Below are positions 45,159 to 57,312 of a stretch of 64,000 nt of DNA, in pieces (the first letter of the stretch is position 1; the number at the start of each line of letters is the position of its first letter). Source of the stretch: Solenopsis invicta. Lineage: Eukaryota > Arthropoda > Insecta > Hymenoptera > Formicidae. The DNA lies in assembly GCF_016802725.1 (NCBI RefSeq), contig NC_052667.1, positions 24,078,346 through 24,142,345 of the forward strand, read 5' to 3'. A program made the translations under genes and the position numbers. The notes beneath the pieces are model-generated. The model made no database searches and was not told where the DNA came from. It worked only from the letters and a program-made list of their open reading frames with translations.

Positions 45159-47300
45159 CTCCTTCGCCTCCTCTTCCTCCTCCTCCTCTGTCGCCACCGT
45201 CGTCGTCGTCGTCCTCGTCGATCCGAGCTCGTCGCCGCCGGCAGCCTGCCGTCAATCATAGCGATATACGTATGTGCGTTAGGAGCGTTGCAAGCACGTC
45301 GATCGAATTGCGAAACCGCGGGATTTTGTAACGCCGCGCGACGCGGATTGAGAAAGCGAGTCGCGCTCCTCCACGAGAGGAGCAGCCTTATCCGGCACCG
45401 TGCACTTTGCGCCCGGCTGACCGTTATCACCCGGGGCCCCTCATCGTCGCACCGCGTAAGATGCGAGATAACGCGGCCAGAGCCACCGAGAACATCGGCG
45501 GATAACGATGACAATAATGGAGCGAATTCGCGACGATCGCCGACGACGATGTCTCGCACCGAGCGCGTGTCCGGTTGCCCCCTCGCAAACATCCTCTACG
45601 ACTCTACGTGGATCTCGCCAGAGATCTCCATCCTTCGCTCCGGCTCGCCTCTGCGAAGCGAGCAGTCACGCGACTCTTTCCGCGAGACACGATCCAATTT
45701 GATAATCGAGCATGTGCGCATTTACATAATTCCCGATAGAACCGCGTGATAGTGAGAAACAGACTTCGAAGTGAAAAACGTACGTCCGGTTGTGACTTAT
45801 TGGTGTGCCAAGTAATAAACATACTCGCCTTACACGCATGAAGCACTGGGAAAAAACAGAACGCAAACTATTTACTTCAGCTCTTTGTCACAAGAAGGGA
45901 CTCGATTTACAATAATAAACTCAACTATACGCGCACGCACATTCGTTCATAATCTTAATTGTTACTTATCAATTCTCGTGTACCGATATGTCACCGAAGC
46001 GCCGTCGAAAAAAAAACCCAGAATGCATATCTGTTTCAGGATAAAATCTGGCTACGACTGGATTCAAAAGCGGAACTTTGGGTACTTACGTACAGCTATT
46101 TGTACGTTATATCGCAGCTCAGAGATCGCGATCGCGATCGCGATCATCGGACGCCTCTATCAACGTGACAAACACACTTTTCGCGACATGACCAACAGAA
46201 ACGAGTCACTTGATTCGTATAGGTCGAAATAACGTCTCACCTGCCTGCCTTGATCGCGAACTCTAGAAAGTCAACTCTTTCTAGGCAGGGACCACCCTTT
46301 AATCCCCGGTACAGCCATCGGAGGGAAATGAGGCGCGATCGTACGAAGAGTGCAATGATGAAATCTTCTTTTCCTCCCCCCCTTTTGAGAAAAGTGATCG
46401 TCGCTGGGGTTGAGTTTTCGCGGACAAGGTGGATCGAACCCGTGGGTAACTCTCGTCAAACTCTGTTGTCGCCGCCACGCGCGAACAAGAGGGAACGTCC
46501 GATTGTGCCTCACTTTCCTCCAGGAGTCGGAATATTGCGGAATTTGTCAGAGAGTATATTATAACGTCAGAGAAACGGCTTACTTCGGTATCAATGTATC
46601 AACATGTACACGATGATCGGCGGGCTGCTTATCGCGCCGGTCTTTTCCGCTCGAGAACCCTCTCTTCCTCCCGCTCCTATCTATCTGTCTGCCTATCTTC
46701 CTCGTGTGGCACGCGCGCGATAACGATCGCGAGAGAGACGAGGAGCGAACGGACGAAGGCAAAGAGAAAGAGAAACGCCAGTTTTCTTCTTCTACAAAGC
46801 GATAAAGCCGGAGATCGGGGCCGGCGCTTTCGCACCACCCGTTAACGCGTCCCGTCGAAGACTATCAGCTGCGTGACGATTCTCTCCTCCGTCGGAGGAA
46901 TCTCTCGGAGAGTCGAAAGAAGATCAAGGGCTCTCCCACCCTCCACCATCTCCTCCTCATCATCTTCCTTCTCCTCTAATGAAGAGCGTGAGCCCTTTGG
47001 GATTGTGCTCCTCTTCTTGGAAAGGGCGAGAAGGGAACATCGCGCCGCCCACTCGCGTGGCTGCATCGCGCGACCGTCCCCTCCGCTCTTATGCTCCTTC
47101 GTGGTATATACACGCGGCCGCAACCGTCGCCGCTGCACTTGTCGCGGGGGTACGCGGCTTTTCCTTAGCGGGGACCCCCGAGGGTGGCAGGTCGCGACCG
47201 AACATCTGCCGAGGCGCGTAAATACGCGCGTTCGGCGACCTCGCATTACCGACGGTCCTTCCACGCGTGAACCATTCATGATTTCCTTTCCATGATGCCG
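45159..47300 (-). promoter_or_regulatory. GC-rich promoter region of GLIS/lmd gene
   Basis: About 2.1 kb of GC- and CpG-rich DNA upstream of the chosen start codon, with a GCGATC hexamer tandem at 46123-46146 and TATA-like GTATATAC near 47104-47111. Many long frames overlap on both strands with arginine/serine-rich products, as expected of non-coding GC-rich DNA. A non-coding 5' exon or an additional N-terminal coding exon could lie here. Confidence 0.4.
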
Positions 47301-47538
47301 ATACAGCCGTATACAGGATGTCTATAACATGATTATTTAAGAATTATTAACAATATTTTTACGTTAATTAAAATATGTCACTTCATTAAAAAAAAAGATC
47401 TTAAAATCTCTTTATAAAAAAAGAAATTGTTCAATAATTAAAAAATATATTTTTTAATTGTATTATGATTATACAAATGAGTATAATTAGAAATTTGATA
47501 TTACCTTTTTTTTCATTATAATAAAAATGCAAAAAGAG

Positions 47539-47656
47539 GACAACGTCACACGGTGTTCCCAAGCGGTCACCCATCCAAGTACTAACCGTGCCCAACGTTA
47601 CTTGACTTCAGTGATCGGACGAGAACTGGTAGTTTAAACGTGGTTTGGACGTTACC
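47539..47656 (-). rRNA. 5S ribosomal RNA (copy 1, possibly degraded)
   Basis: On the minus strand the 118-base segment carries 5S landmarks: TTCTCGTCCGATCAC, GTTGGGCACGGTTAGTACTT, GGATGGGTGACCGC and TTGGGAACACCG. The 3' end GACGTTGTC cannot pair fully with the 5' end GGTAACGTC, and the internal box A region reads AAGTAACG where copy 2 has AAGCAGCG. A T-rich stretch (CTCTTTTT) follows, as a pol III terminator. The end mismatch and box A change suggest it may be weakened or a pseudogene. Confidence 0.8.
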
Positions 47657-47966
47657 TGTGTTATTTACAAACGTTTTTCGATAGCTTTGTGATTTTATAA
47701 CTTTTACAATTAAATTTTTTTTCTTATACAGCAATAAATGTCGTAAGAATTATTAGTTGATTGATCAATAGATATAATCAAAAAGTTATTCAACGTCATC
47801 TTTCCTTTTTGCACAAGTGCATGTATATATATTATACATGTATGTGTAATACATATGTACATCATTAGTTAATCAATCGATTAATATGTATAAAAAAAAA
47901 TTAAATTGTAGAAGTGATGAAATCACAAAGCCATTGAAATACGTTTCTAAATAACACAGGTACTCG
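47657..47966. other. Palindromic spacer between the two 5S genes
   Basis: The 110 or so bases upstream of each 5S copy are inverted versions of each other (for example CCTGTGTTATTTACAAACG against CGTTTCTAAATAACACAGG, and GCTTTGTGATTTTATAA against GATGAAATCACAAAGCC), leaving a non-palindromic centre of roughly 100 bases. Confidence 0.7.
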
Positions 47967-48084
47967 GACAACGTCCAAACCACGTTTAAACTACCAGTTC
48001 TCGTCCGATCACTGAAGTCAAGCAGCGTTGGGCACGGTCAGTACTTGGATGGGTGACCGCTTGGGAACACCGTGTGACGTTGTC
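47967..48084 (+). rRNA. 5S ribosomal RNA (copy 2)
   Basis: A 118-base segment with the complete 5S layout: self-complementary ends GACAACGTC and GACGTTGTC, TTCTCGTCCGATCAC, box A-like AAGCAGCGTTGGG, GTCAGTACTTGGATGG and box C-like GATGGGTGACCGCTTGGGAA. It is followed directly by eight T residues, a strong pol III terminator. Intact helix I, with changes on both sides relative to the common GCCAACG end, suggests compensated evolution and a possibly functional gene. It lies head to head with copy 1. Confidence 0.88.
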
Positions 48085-48092
48085 TTTTTTTT
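48085..48092 (+). terminator. Pol III T-run terminator of 5S copy 2
   Basis: Run of T residues immediately after the 3' end of the 5S sequence. Confidence 0.8.
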
Positions 48093-49335
48093 GCATTTTT
48101 ATTATTATAACAAAAAAAAAGATAATATTAACAATCATGTCTTTGACTGTTTAATTATAATACCATTAAAATATTTTTCTCAATTATTGAACAATTCTTT
48201 TTCAAGACATTTGAATATATTTTTTTTTAATAGAATGACATTTTTTTCAAGTAATACAACTTCAAACAACGTTGATTGTTTAGAGATAAAGAAAAATAAG
48301 AAGAAAATATTAAATAAGAAAAATAAAGTTCATTTTTCTAACATAGTTTTTCACAATTTGTTTAATTCTTAACGGTTAAACCTTTCTATTTCTTATAAAT
48401 GAGCTAATATAAAATATTTCATCTTCATCTAATAGCTGGCCCAATATGAAAGAATTTTTATCAAAAGAATTTATGATAATTTATTATAGAATTTATAGTG
48501 ACTTTAAAAATATACAAGTTTATTGATAATTGCGTACAATTATCAATAAAATTCGAATACTTAAAGAATTATATGATTAAGCTTTTCCGCAACGTCTTAC
48601 ATCTTGTCCAAGGCACGTATTATGGAATTCTTCGGAATGGATTCTGATCAGAATTATTCCGTTTTCCTTAGAAAATGCAATAGAAATTTAGGGAATAATT
48701 GAATAATTTCGATTGGGATTCATTCCAAACAGTTACGTAATACATACCCAGGATATAGATTCTCGACATAGAACTGCAAAGAATTAATTTTCGGTCAAGC
48801 GTTGCCAGTGTTAAATTGATACAAATGATTCATCCGCGTCGAAAATTGTTTGAAAAAGTATCTAAAACGACGCGTAAACCGTGTGAGCGAGAGAGAAACG
48901 GAGGAGGACGCAACCGAGAGAAAGGGAAAAGAAAAGGGAAAGAATAAAAGAGAGAGTGCGCGCTCGAGACGATCTTTCGTCGCTCGAGCCCCTGAAGAAT
49001 CGGGTACGACGACAAAAAATGTAAGACCAGCTGCCACACACGCGTCAGTTATTAACAACATGCTTCCATGGGCGCGCCACATGAGGACAAGTCATTCACT
49101 CCTTGCTCTCTCCTATCTTATAGACCACCCTTGCTCGCTATCCTTTCACCTCGTTGCAATCATTCTGATTCCTCGCGCGATTTTCGCAAAGGGGAAGATT
49201 GCGTCTCTCGAAGAAACTTTGAAGACTCTTATAAAAATTTAATTCTTCCAATTTTAAATTGGTTAGCAATTAATTATCTATTTTGAGTATTAAAAATACT
49301 ATTGTTATAGTGCTTTTAATACTCAAGTAATTACT

Positions 49336-49887
49336 AGAGATGTGTGAATCAAAGTTCTTTGATACTGAATCAAATCAAAAGTTTATTTGCTTGTTAAAAT
49401 TCAAAAGTTGATCATATTTTATATAACATTATTGAAAATATGTATTTAAAATAAAATAATCATTTAGTATTTATTATGTTAAATAACTTATGATTTATTT
49501 CTTATTTTATATTTTAAATAAATTTGTGGAATCTATTTTATATTTTTTCTATTTTAAATAAAAGTCATATTATTTGTTTTAAGGGCCCCTGTTCAAATCG
49601 AATAATTGAAACAAAATTAACAATATATTTATTACTGTGTCAATTTTTAACGTGTAATAAAAAAAGATTTTTGTATGAGAAAAATATTGATTACTTAATA
49701 TATAATATAAAGTCACTTTAAACTTAACTTTATAAGATTGCTAATTCATGTAATTTCTATTCAAAATTTAAGAATTTTGAATAGAAATTACCTGAATAGT
49801 TCGGATTCGGACTATAGAAATTTAAATCTGAATAGAATCGAATCGTAACATTCGATTCAATTCGATTCGAATAGGCCGCGCATCTCT
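49336..49887. mobile_element. Family E element (copy 2)
   Basis: AGAGATGTGTGAATC at the left and GGCCGCGCATCTCT at the right form inverted ends; the right part is dense in GATTCGAATAG and TTCGATTCAATTCGATTCGA. Related to 35150-35582. The interior holds AT-rich sequence without coding features. Confidence 0.5.
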
Positions 49888-51076
49888 ATTATATAATCTT
49901 ACTAATCAATTTAATACTAAAAGTATTAAATTTCTGTAAAGAGATCGGAAATCGTCTTCGAGATCAGTCGCATTTCCTCCTCACATTACAATTTGCCCAG
50001 ATTCACGATGCCGATCTTATCCTTAAAAAAGCATCCCTCAGAGAAGTTGCGTTCCTTTAACACGCGGGGCGGTGACCTCTCGGCAGTTAGCAGGTCGATG
50101 ACATTCGAGTTCTAGTACGAAACCCCAAGGGAAAGAAACCCTTTTTTTCGTATAACTCTTGTAATTTGAAACATTCCCGTTTCATATTTCTCGCTAAATT
50201 TCACGCCTTTCTCCTATGCGTTATGATACGTTATTTTGCGTTTCTTCGTTTTCTTTCGTATGTACGAGGGTGCGAGATTCCGAGCTAGTTCGTCGTGGCA
50301 CTTGTCCCTAACGCGGAAAATTACGAGCGCACGACTCGAGTCGCGGACGCGAGTATCCTGATGCATTTCTCTGGGCGCGAGTCGGTACGTCGCATTACGG
50401 GTAGATAAGTGATAGAGCGGCACATGTGGCCTGCCAGCCCTCTGTGCTTACATTACATGCACGCTACGCTCGCGGTCCTGGCTTTTTTTGCCCGGGCACC
50501 TGTCAGCTTCGCTCGTACCATAGTCGCCGCATGTGCGTACGCGGCCGAGAAAGAGAGAGACAGCCCTCAAAATAAATATCCCGTAAAAAGGACACCGATC
50601 ATGTTCTCATTCCCTCATACGGATGCAATAACGGCGAAACGAACGGAAAAAGAAGAGAAAAATCGTCCCGAGCGCGTTTAATCGCGCTCCGCACAAAAAC
50701 CGAGGACCGTACGCCTCGCACGCGTAATTTCCGAGGAGCGATCGTGCCGGGGCCGATTGGAATGGAATAAACGAAAATGCACTTTAAGCCTATATTTTAA
50801 TGATATCGATGATACGTTAATAGTCCTCGATATCATTAATTATCTTTCTCAACAAATTCTTTCTAAAATTTTTTAAATATAATTGATTAAATTAAAAAAA
50901 ATTTACAAGTGTAAATAATTTAAATTGTGATAACACCGTCATTTTGAAGATTTTACATCAAAATAAAAAAAAAATTTTAAGACATTTATATTTTTTTAAT
51001 AAAAAAATTTATTTTAAGGACTTTATTGTTTTCTTTAAACAAATTTAGAAGAGTAACTTTTATTTTTTGTCGCTCT

Positions 51077-51139
51077 AGGTGTACGTATCCTTTTTTTAAA
51101 CTTGATAATAACAAGTTTAAAAAAAGGATACGTACACCT
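51077..51139. repeat. Perfect 28-base inverted repeat (hairpin)
   Basis: Two perfect 28-base arms starting AGGTGTACGTATCCTTTTTT are separated by the 7-base loop ATAATAA. Pairing continues imperfectly outward (GTCGCTCT / TTAGCAAC). It may be the core of a foldback MITE or a recent local inversion-duplication. Confidence 0.8.
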
Positions 51140-51908
51140 TTAGCAACTAAATACTTTAAAATTAGCTGTCTTTATTTTTTTCTGGAGAAAATAAAAAAAA
51201 GATATTAAAAAAAATTGTTCAAATCAAGTCAGAGTATTCTTGAAGCTTAATAATTTAATAACAGAGTGCATAATAATAAGGTATGTAAAATTAATTCTCC
51301 TCCCTTTTCGCCATAAAAAGGCTAAACAAGAAAACAATTGTTCGAATCAAATCCGATGCAGGTACTCGAGAAGTGTGTGCACGCCCGACCAATCGTATCC
51401 ACCACGTACGCGGAGTATTGAAAATAGCGTGTGGGACGCGTCACGTACAGTACATACATAACGTGCCGGCAAACCGTTTAGCATTCGGTCAAGCGACGTA
51501 AAAATAGAAAGACGCGCGCTCTGCATGTGACTTCGTATAATTAGGCACCGAAGAGAAACCGCGTTGTGTCCTCTCCATACGTTACAAGCGCAGTCCATTA
51601 GAGAGTCTAACGACGCCATCCATTTTTTTCTTCGTTCTCTTTCGAAGACAGGCAGAAGGTATATAAACTTCTTCCAAATGAGAATTATGTAAGCTCTGTC
51701 CACGCACGCACACATATTTATACCTAAAAAAAGTTTTATATTGCCCGGAGGGTAGTCAATTATTTATCGTGATTAATTATAATATTAATAAAGAGTTTTA
51801 TTGCAAATAAGTTTATTGAATTTTTCATTTGTAATATAGTAATATTATTTATCATTTACAAATGAAGCTAGAAAAATCGTACAAAATGGTCTTGTTACCT
51901 CATCGGCA

Positions 51909-54273
51909 TTATATTTTTTGTCTGTAACCGCTGACATCAAAGCTGTGCAACCCACTTGATCTTATAGATTGCGATAATAACGCGGAATGTGTGCTGGTAT
52001 CGACCTTAGATTCGTTTTCAACAATTGGAAAATGCTGCACACGTCCGCTGCTCCACGCTATAGTTAAACAAATCCATGACGAAGGTTTTTGATAGAAGTT
52101 AATGCAATTTGGCACTTCACCAGGGAAACCTTTGATGAGGCAGCTCGCCTGCGCTTCCACTATCCGCGATAAACGACTTAAATTTGTTTTAACCAGAGCG
52201 ATAACTGGACTATCCTGTTAGCAAAAAAAAAACCGAGAAAAATTGTATTAGTGATTAGTGTAGTGTTCTATGATTTGTTTGTTTCTTTCTAATTTCCAAC
52301 GTAACAAAAATCTATTATATGATTATATATTTTATATAAATTATATTTTATATTAATATATTTCACATTATATTTTTTAAACAAACCTGGAAAAGAATGG
52401 CAAGATATTTTCCCGTTGGATTCCATTCCATAGAAATTATTCTACCTCCAACCGTAATATAATCATCATTGTCGTCCGATGAGAAATTTACTTTCGTTAA
52501 ATCGATCAATCGTAAAGCTATTTTCACGTCATTATTAGACGCCTTTTTAACATCAAATATATTATCTTGCAATCGCAGCGAGAATATCGTAGCGGGATCT
52601 TCGGTAGTAGCAAAAAGTAATGTTAAGTCAGGACCAAAGCATGCGGTTGCTACTCGACCCTGGGGCACCGTCCACCTTTCCGCACGCCATGGCTTTGGAA
52701 TACCAGTATTCCAAACTCTAAAACCAAATATCAATTTTCTAAAGCGTGTCCAATTAATTCTACTATGCATTTAAAACACATTAAATATACCTAAAAACAT
52801 TTCGGCATGAAGCAGAAAACAATCGCAAGCCACAAGGCGACCAACGTGTAAAGCATATGCCACCTCCACCGATTCGTTTCACAGGAACTCCTTCCTCTCG
52901 CGATACATTCCAGATTATTATATTTAAATCCGTCGGTGAGCAAGATGCCAACAAATCACCCTAAAAAAAGAAACACTTTATAATCATTTATCTGTGGATT
53001 ATAATTCCTATTACATTTAATGAGAACTGACAAAGAAATAAAGAGATGGATTACTTGTGAATGCCATACGACGCTTGTAACGGGTACATGATTTCTTTGC
53101 TTCAAAAGTATCGCGTGGCTGAGCAAATTACTGGCCGCTCCCAACTCTATTGTCCAAATTAGTACTCCAGAATAACAGGCTACCGCTAATTCACGACCAG
53201 CGTGCGGTCTCCAGCTTAAACAGCAAACCGACTTTTGCGCGCTATGTCTCAGCACCGGCACACCCAGTAGGCCTTGGGAAAAAATGCGAATTCTGTCGTC
53301 CCTCATAGCCACAGCCAGACGAGCACAGTGCGGATGCCAGGACAAACACCTTACCTATCATAAACACTTGTAAACATTTCGAATGTGTATTTATATATTT
53401 CTGAGTGCTAAATAATTCTACCAGCGATGTGTTCCAGTCCCGTGTAGCAACAATATCGGTGACAGATCCATTTCCAGATGTTGGCAACACGTCAATGTGA
53501 TATATTCCTCTATCCATGAGATCCAATAGTAAATTTAGTCTGAAATCATAACATATTGTTAATCAGATATTATTCAATTCAAAGCAAGAATTTTGTGCAT
53601 AGAATTCTTGGTAACTTAAATCAAAATTAATTTTTGTCAATATGTATGGTACAACTTTGATTTTATACTATTTCTAATAAAATTTTTTATCTTTATAGCT
53701 TATTATTTACATCAATGACATATAACATAGTTTACATAATTTACATTGTATAAACATAATACAAATTTAATTTTTTCATGTAAATAGCAAACAACCATAC
53801 TTTACAATTTATGTTTATGGTATTATAGAATAGCAGTTACATTACATTACTGTCCAAGTCAACGCAAAGACGCATCAAATCTATTAGAAATGTTGTAAAG
53901 GTACAGAAATATACCTTGTCGCTATCCAGTGCGCGACAACTGTGATCTGCTCTGGATCTGCAGCTGCGGCAAAGCGGATTGCCTCAGACAACCCTCTCTC
54001 TCGCCAAACATTGACAACCTTCTTGAAGATGCTGTCATGAACGGGAAGAAACAGTTCCCCGGCGCTAATCGCGCGTGCAGTCTCGCGCGTCGCCAGAATC
54101 TCCTGGGTGACCGAGACCTCAGGATAGCCACGCAAGTATTTGGCGAAGGGCTGCATCTCGTCCTGCAGCTCGTCGTAGGTGCAGTAGTGAACGGTGCCCC
54201 CGATCAAGCCAACGGCGGCTACTTCGCCGAAGGCCGGGCCTTCAAAGTCGTAAAGCGATAATATCTTGAGCAT
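51909..54273 (-). CDS. AAAS: Aladin, WD-repeat nuclear pore protein
   Basis: Minus-strand exons 54273-53915, 53539-53422, 53354-53055, 52960-52791, 52717-52387 and 52214-51909 join in phase to 527 residues (human aladin 546). Landmarks in order match the family: VNVWRERGL, RDWNTSLVRCLSWHPHCARL, AVAMRDDRIRIFS, SVCCLSWRPHAGRELAVAC, GVLIWTIE, VPVTSVVWHSQ, GDLLASCSPTDLNIIIWNVS, CFTRWSPCGLRLFSAS, ISMEWNPTGKYLAILFQ and, near the end, ICLTIAWSSGRVQHFPI. It is a peripheral nucleoporin with a beta-propeller, anchored by NDC1 at the pore and also reported at spindle poles. The start is the first ATG after an unrelated 5' region ending about 54300. The divergent N-terminus before residue 90 is normal for the family. 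Confidence 0.93.
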
Positions 54274-56160
54274 CTTTCTGGTCCGGTCAGCCGCTGTCGC
54301 CGCGACCTAACCTGTACGCTTAACCTACACGCAAAAACAAACATTATGATTATTAATCACAGAACCGTATCTCTCAATTAATTACGTAAACGGGCTATTA
54401 AGGAAATGGGACGATTCATGTTCGTGCATTGTAAATGTAATTTTATGTACTTTTTTTCAACTTCACGTGACAAACATAACCTGTCTTTGACAAAATAGAC
54501 GGTTTTATTAGCGAGTCAATCGAGGAATCTGTAATTCCACTTTGAATTTGCACGAAAACTCTTTCTTCAGTAAAAAGAAAAAATTATTTTCGTGACGCTA
54601 AACACTTCTGAACGTTCAACATTTTATATTGATATTAGAGTTTAATTCTAGCGTCGTGCTTAGCTTCAATAAATTATTTATAACACAATAAAAAAAAAAG
54701 AAAGATAAATTCGACATAATTACACATAAAAGATGCTAAGCTGCACTAACTCATCAGTCTTTATGGTCTTTATTTTGTTCTGGACGCATACAATGCACAA
54801 GCACAAGTTTGAACCACATGTGATGCAAAATTCGTTAACTCAGCTGAGACCTATATCGCATCTCTCGAGACAATCGAGACGAGAAACGCGGCAAACGGAA
54901 AGAGCGCGAAAACATTTCTGGTCTCGCAATCTCCGATTACCTGAAAAAATTAACCAATTACAAATTGTCAATTGCAAAACTTAAAATTGTATTATAGGTA
55001 AATTTTTTAATTCATCAAATCATTTTACAGAAAGAAATTATGTTTGCATGTAATCGAGATTAGGTAAATTAATATATTCTTTTAATTAAATTAAGTACAA
55101 ATTAATGTCTTATAAAATTAATTTAGTTACATTGAATGTACATGAACAAAAAATTAACTAAATAAAAGTTGTTTGCTGAAATTTTACACAAATACTCAAA
55201 TGTAATAATAGAATAATCTATGAAGTTTTTAAAATTTTTATAATATTTTAAGATGTGACATATATATCTTTAAAAAAAACTTAATTAATTTGTTTTCTTT
55301 ATCTATTTTCGGTAAATTTTAATTTATTTATTTAAATATAATGTTTTTTAAATTAATAATGAAATGTAATACGTTCAATTAAAATAATAAAAAAATTAGA
55401 GCCGATCTCATCGATTTCGATTTAGCTTAAAAAACCAATCGATTAAATTTATGAATTGCCAACTATAAAACTTAAAACTGATCTCATTTCTAATCTATAA
55501 GCCTATAATACTTTATTTTAAATAAAAATTTCGAACTCGTTATTTTAATTAAACATTATTTAATACTTGCGTATTATTAATTAAAATTATATTTTATATA
55601 TTATAATTTTTAGATAAATAAATTATAATTTGCAAAAAATAAATAAGGAAAATAAAATGATACGATCAGTTTTCGTAGTTAATTTTTGTCACAGTTAGGC
55701 AATAACTAGTTCAAATAATTTTTTCCTAAGTTAAAAATTTATATATGTAAAAGAAAAAAATTAAAAAAGAAAAAATATGTTTCCATATAAAAAAAACAAT
55801 ATTTTTTTTTATTTAAAATAAACTTAACTTACAAATAGAATATTAAATTTATCCTGTGTTCCATCAAATAAGTTATATTTGTTTTATTATAATCTAATTG
55901 TAAAAAATCACGACTTTGTAATTTAATATAAATGTTTTTTCAAAATAAATTTTTAAGTTAATTTAATTTTAATGTACATTTTAATTTTTAACTAAAAAGT
56001 TTGTGTTCATTATATCTTTTAACGGAACTAAATTAATTTATAAGCCATAAATTGTAACTTAATTTAATTAAAAAGATATATAAAATTATTCAATCTAGGC
56101 TATTGTTAAATTTAATCGGTCAATCAAGCTAATCAGAAATTATATAATAAGATCATTCCC
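54274..56160. other. AT-rich spacer upstream of aladin
   Basis: The first 50 or so bases are likely aladin 5' UTR and promoter. About 54990-56130 is a dense AT-rich repeat block whose interior words (CGATTAAATTTATGAATTGCC, AAAACTTAAAACTGATC, TTAAATTTAATCGGTCAATC) recur in the element at 42330-42530. No gene seen. Confidence 0.4.
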
Positions 56161-56239
56161 CTGTGGCCGGTACCGTCACTCTTCTTATCAGCCGCCGGCT
56201 ACATTAACCGGGAAAAATGGCGTGCCGTTGTTTACGTCG

Positions 56240-56253
56240 GTCGCCATGGCAAC
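56240..56253 (+). promoter_or_regulatory. RFX X-box-like site
   Basis: GTCGCCATGGCAAC is a two-half-site match to the RFX consensus GTNRCC-N(0-3)-RGYAAC, differing by one base from the fully symmetric GTTGCCATGGCAAC. A CCAAT word follows two bases later. It lies about 1.07 kb before the start codon at 57313. Confidence 0.6.
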
Positions 56254-56679
56254 GGCCAATCGCGGCGCGTGCCAACGGGTATGCGCGTGCGCGTCGCGCC
56301 CGACGCGAGTCAGTTCAAATCCGCACACCGCTCCGTGCGCGATTTCTCACATGCGAGCGCATTCGCAGAGTGGACGTAGTGTATAGCGCAGTGTGTAACG
56401 GTGGTAGCGATTCGAGTAGTCGCCTTGATCTTCCGGTCCGGTTTGGAAATCCCGCCGAGAAGCCGCGGCGCGAATCGGCGATACGACCGGCGGCAGCGGC
56501 GCGCGCGCGCGCGCGGATTGCAAGCGCGCATCTGCACCCTCTACACTCGTTTGCCTCTTCCTCGCGTCGCACCGAGCGTGCGTACGGCCATCTCGCTTCG
56601 TACCGTCGGAAGGTGCCAGAAGGTGCAGCGAAACGCGGACGAGAGGAGCGATCTATCGGCGCGGCGACGACGAGAGGAA

Positions 56680-56680
<1 letters not shown>

Positions 56681-56736
<56 letters not shown>
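56681..56736 (+). repeat. GA microsatellite
   Basis: Uninterrupted GA dinucleotide run of about 56 bases in the presumed 5' UTR. Confidence 0.95.
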
Positions 56737-56738
<2 letters not shown>

Positions 56739-57312
56739 GGTGATCGTCGTGGAGGGGCGAAGTGGGGTGAGGTGGGGTCCGCAGTGTGCGGTCGCCGTTC
56801 GAGCGGCATGGATTACACACTGGAATAGTTCACGTAACGAGAGACTTGCCGTTTCGCACGAGAGAAAGAGAAAGAGAGAACGGTATCCCGCGTGCGGTTA
56901 TTACGTTACACGTCGCGACGACGAGCTTAACGAGCGAGCGAACGAACGAACGAGCGAGCAAGCAAGCGAGCGAGAGAGAGTGATCACAGCACCGTGAGCC
57001 TTTTTAACCCTCCCTCTCCCTCTGATCGACTAAACGAGCGAGCGACAGCGATCCTCGCGATGCTACCGACGAGGTAGTGCGCGAACCGTGTCCGAGCGGA
57101 TTCACCGCACGATGACGATCGCGGGTCGTTAACGTCCTAAAGGAAGAAGAAGAAGAAGAAGAAACGTACGATCGACCGAGGAAGATCATCGCGGCGCAGG
57201 ACGAGGCGCAGAGCGCAGAAGGAGGAGGAGGAAGAGGCGGCAGAGACGACGACGACGACGACGGCGGCGGCGGTGGTGGTAGTAGTGGTGGTGGTGCGGG
57301 CGACCGCGAGAG

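Larger units (their letters stand above)
48093..51908. other. Intergenic region between 5S pair and aladin
   Basis: No supportable gene. Contains the continuing right arm of the 5S palindrome to about 48260, GC-richer blocks at about 48830-49110, 50000-50760 and 51350-51700, a family E element at 49336-49887 and a perfect hairpin at 51077-51139. The frames in the GC blocks lack ATG-to-donor structure or recognisable motifs. Confidence 0.45.
56165..57312 (+). promoter_or_regulatory. CpG-rich promoter and 5' UTR
   Basis: A sharp switch to GC-rich sequence at about 56165 precedes the coding start at 57313. It holds an X-box-like site at 56240-56253, an adjacent CCAAT at about 56256, a pure GA microsatellite at about 56681-56736 and GAA and GAC/GGC triplet runs at about 57145-57295. 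The 203- and 198-codon frames through it are low-complexity arginine/glutamate-rich and run through the microsatellite, so I do not call them as genes. Confidence 0.55.

Noticed and set aside
45159..45197. Extension of the GLIS/lmd N-terminus to a GTG at 45197 with a glutamate run
   Set aside because: No ATG occurs in this frame between the upstream TGA and ATG 45158; the poly-Glu segment is more simply 5' UTR unless an unseen upstream exon joins it.
56217..56997. Long plus-strand frames of about 200 codons upstream of 57313
   Set aside because: They run through the GA microsatellite in alternate Glu/Arg codons, overlap each other in different phases, and have no family features; they are best read as promoter and 5' UTR.
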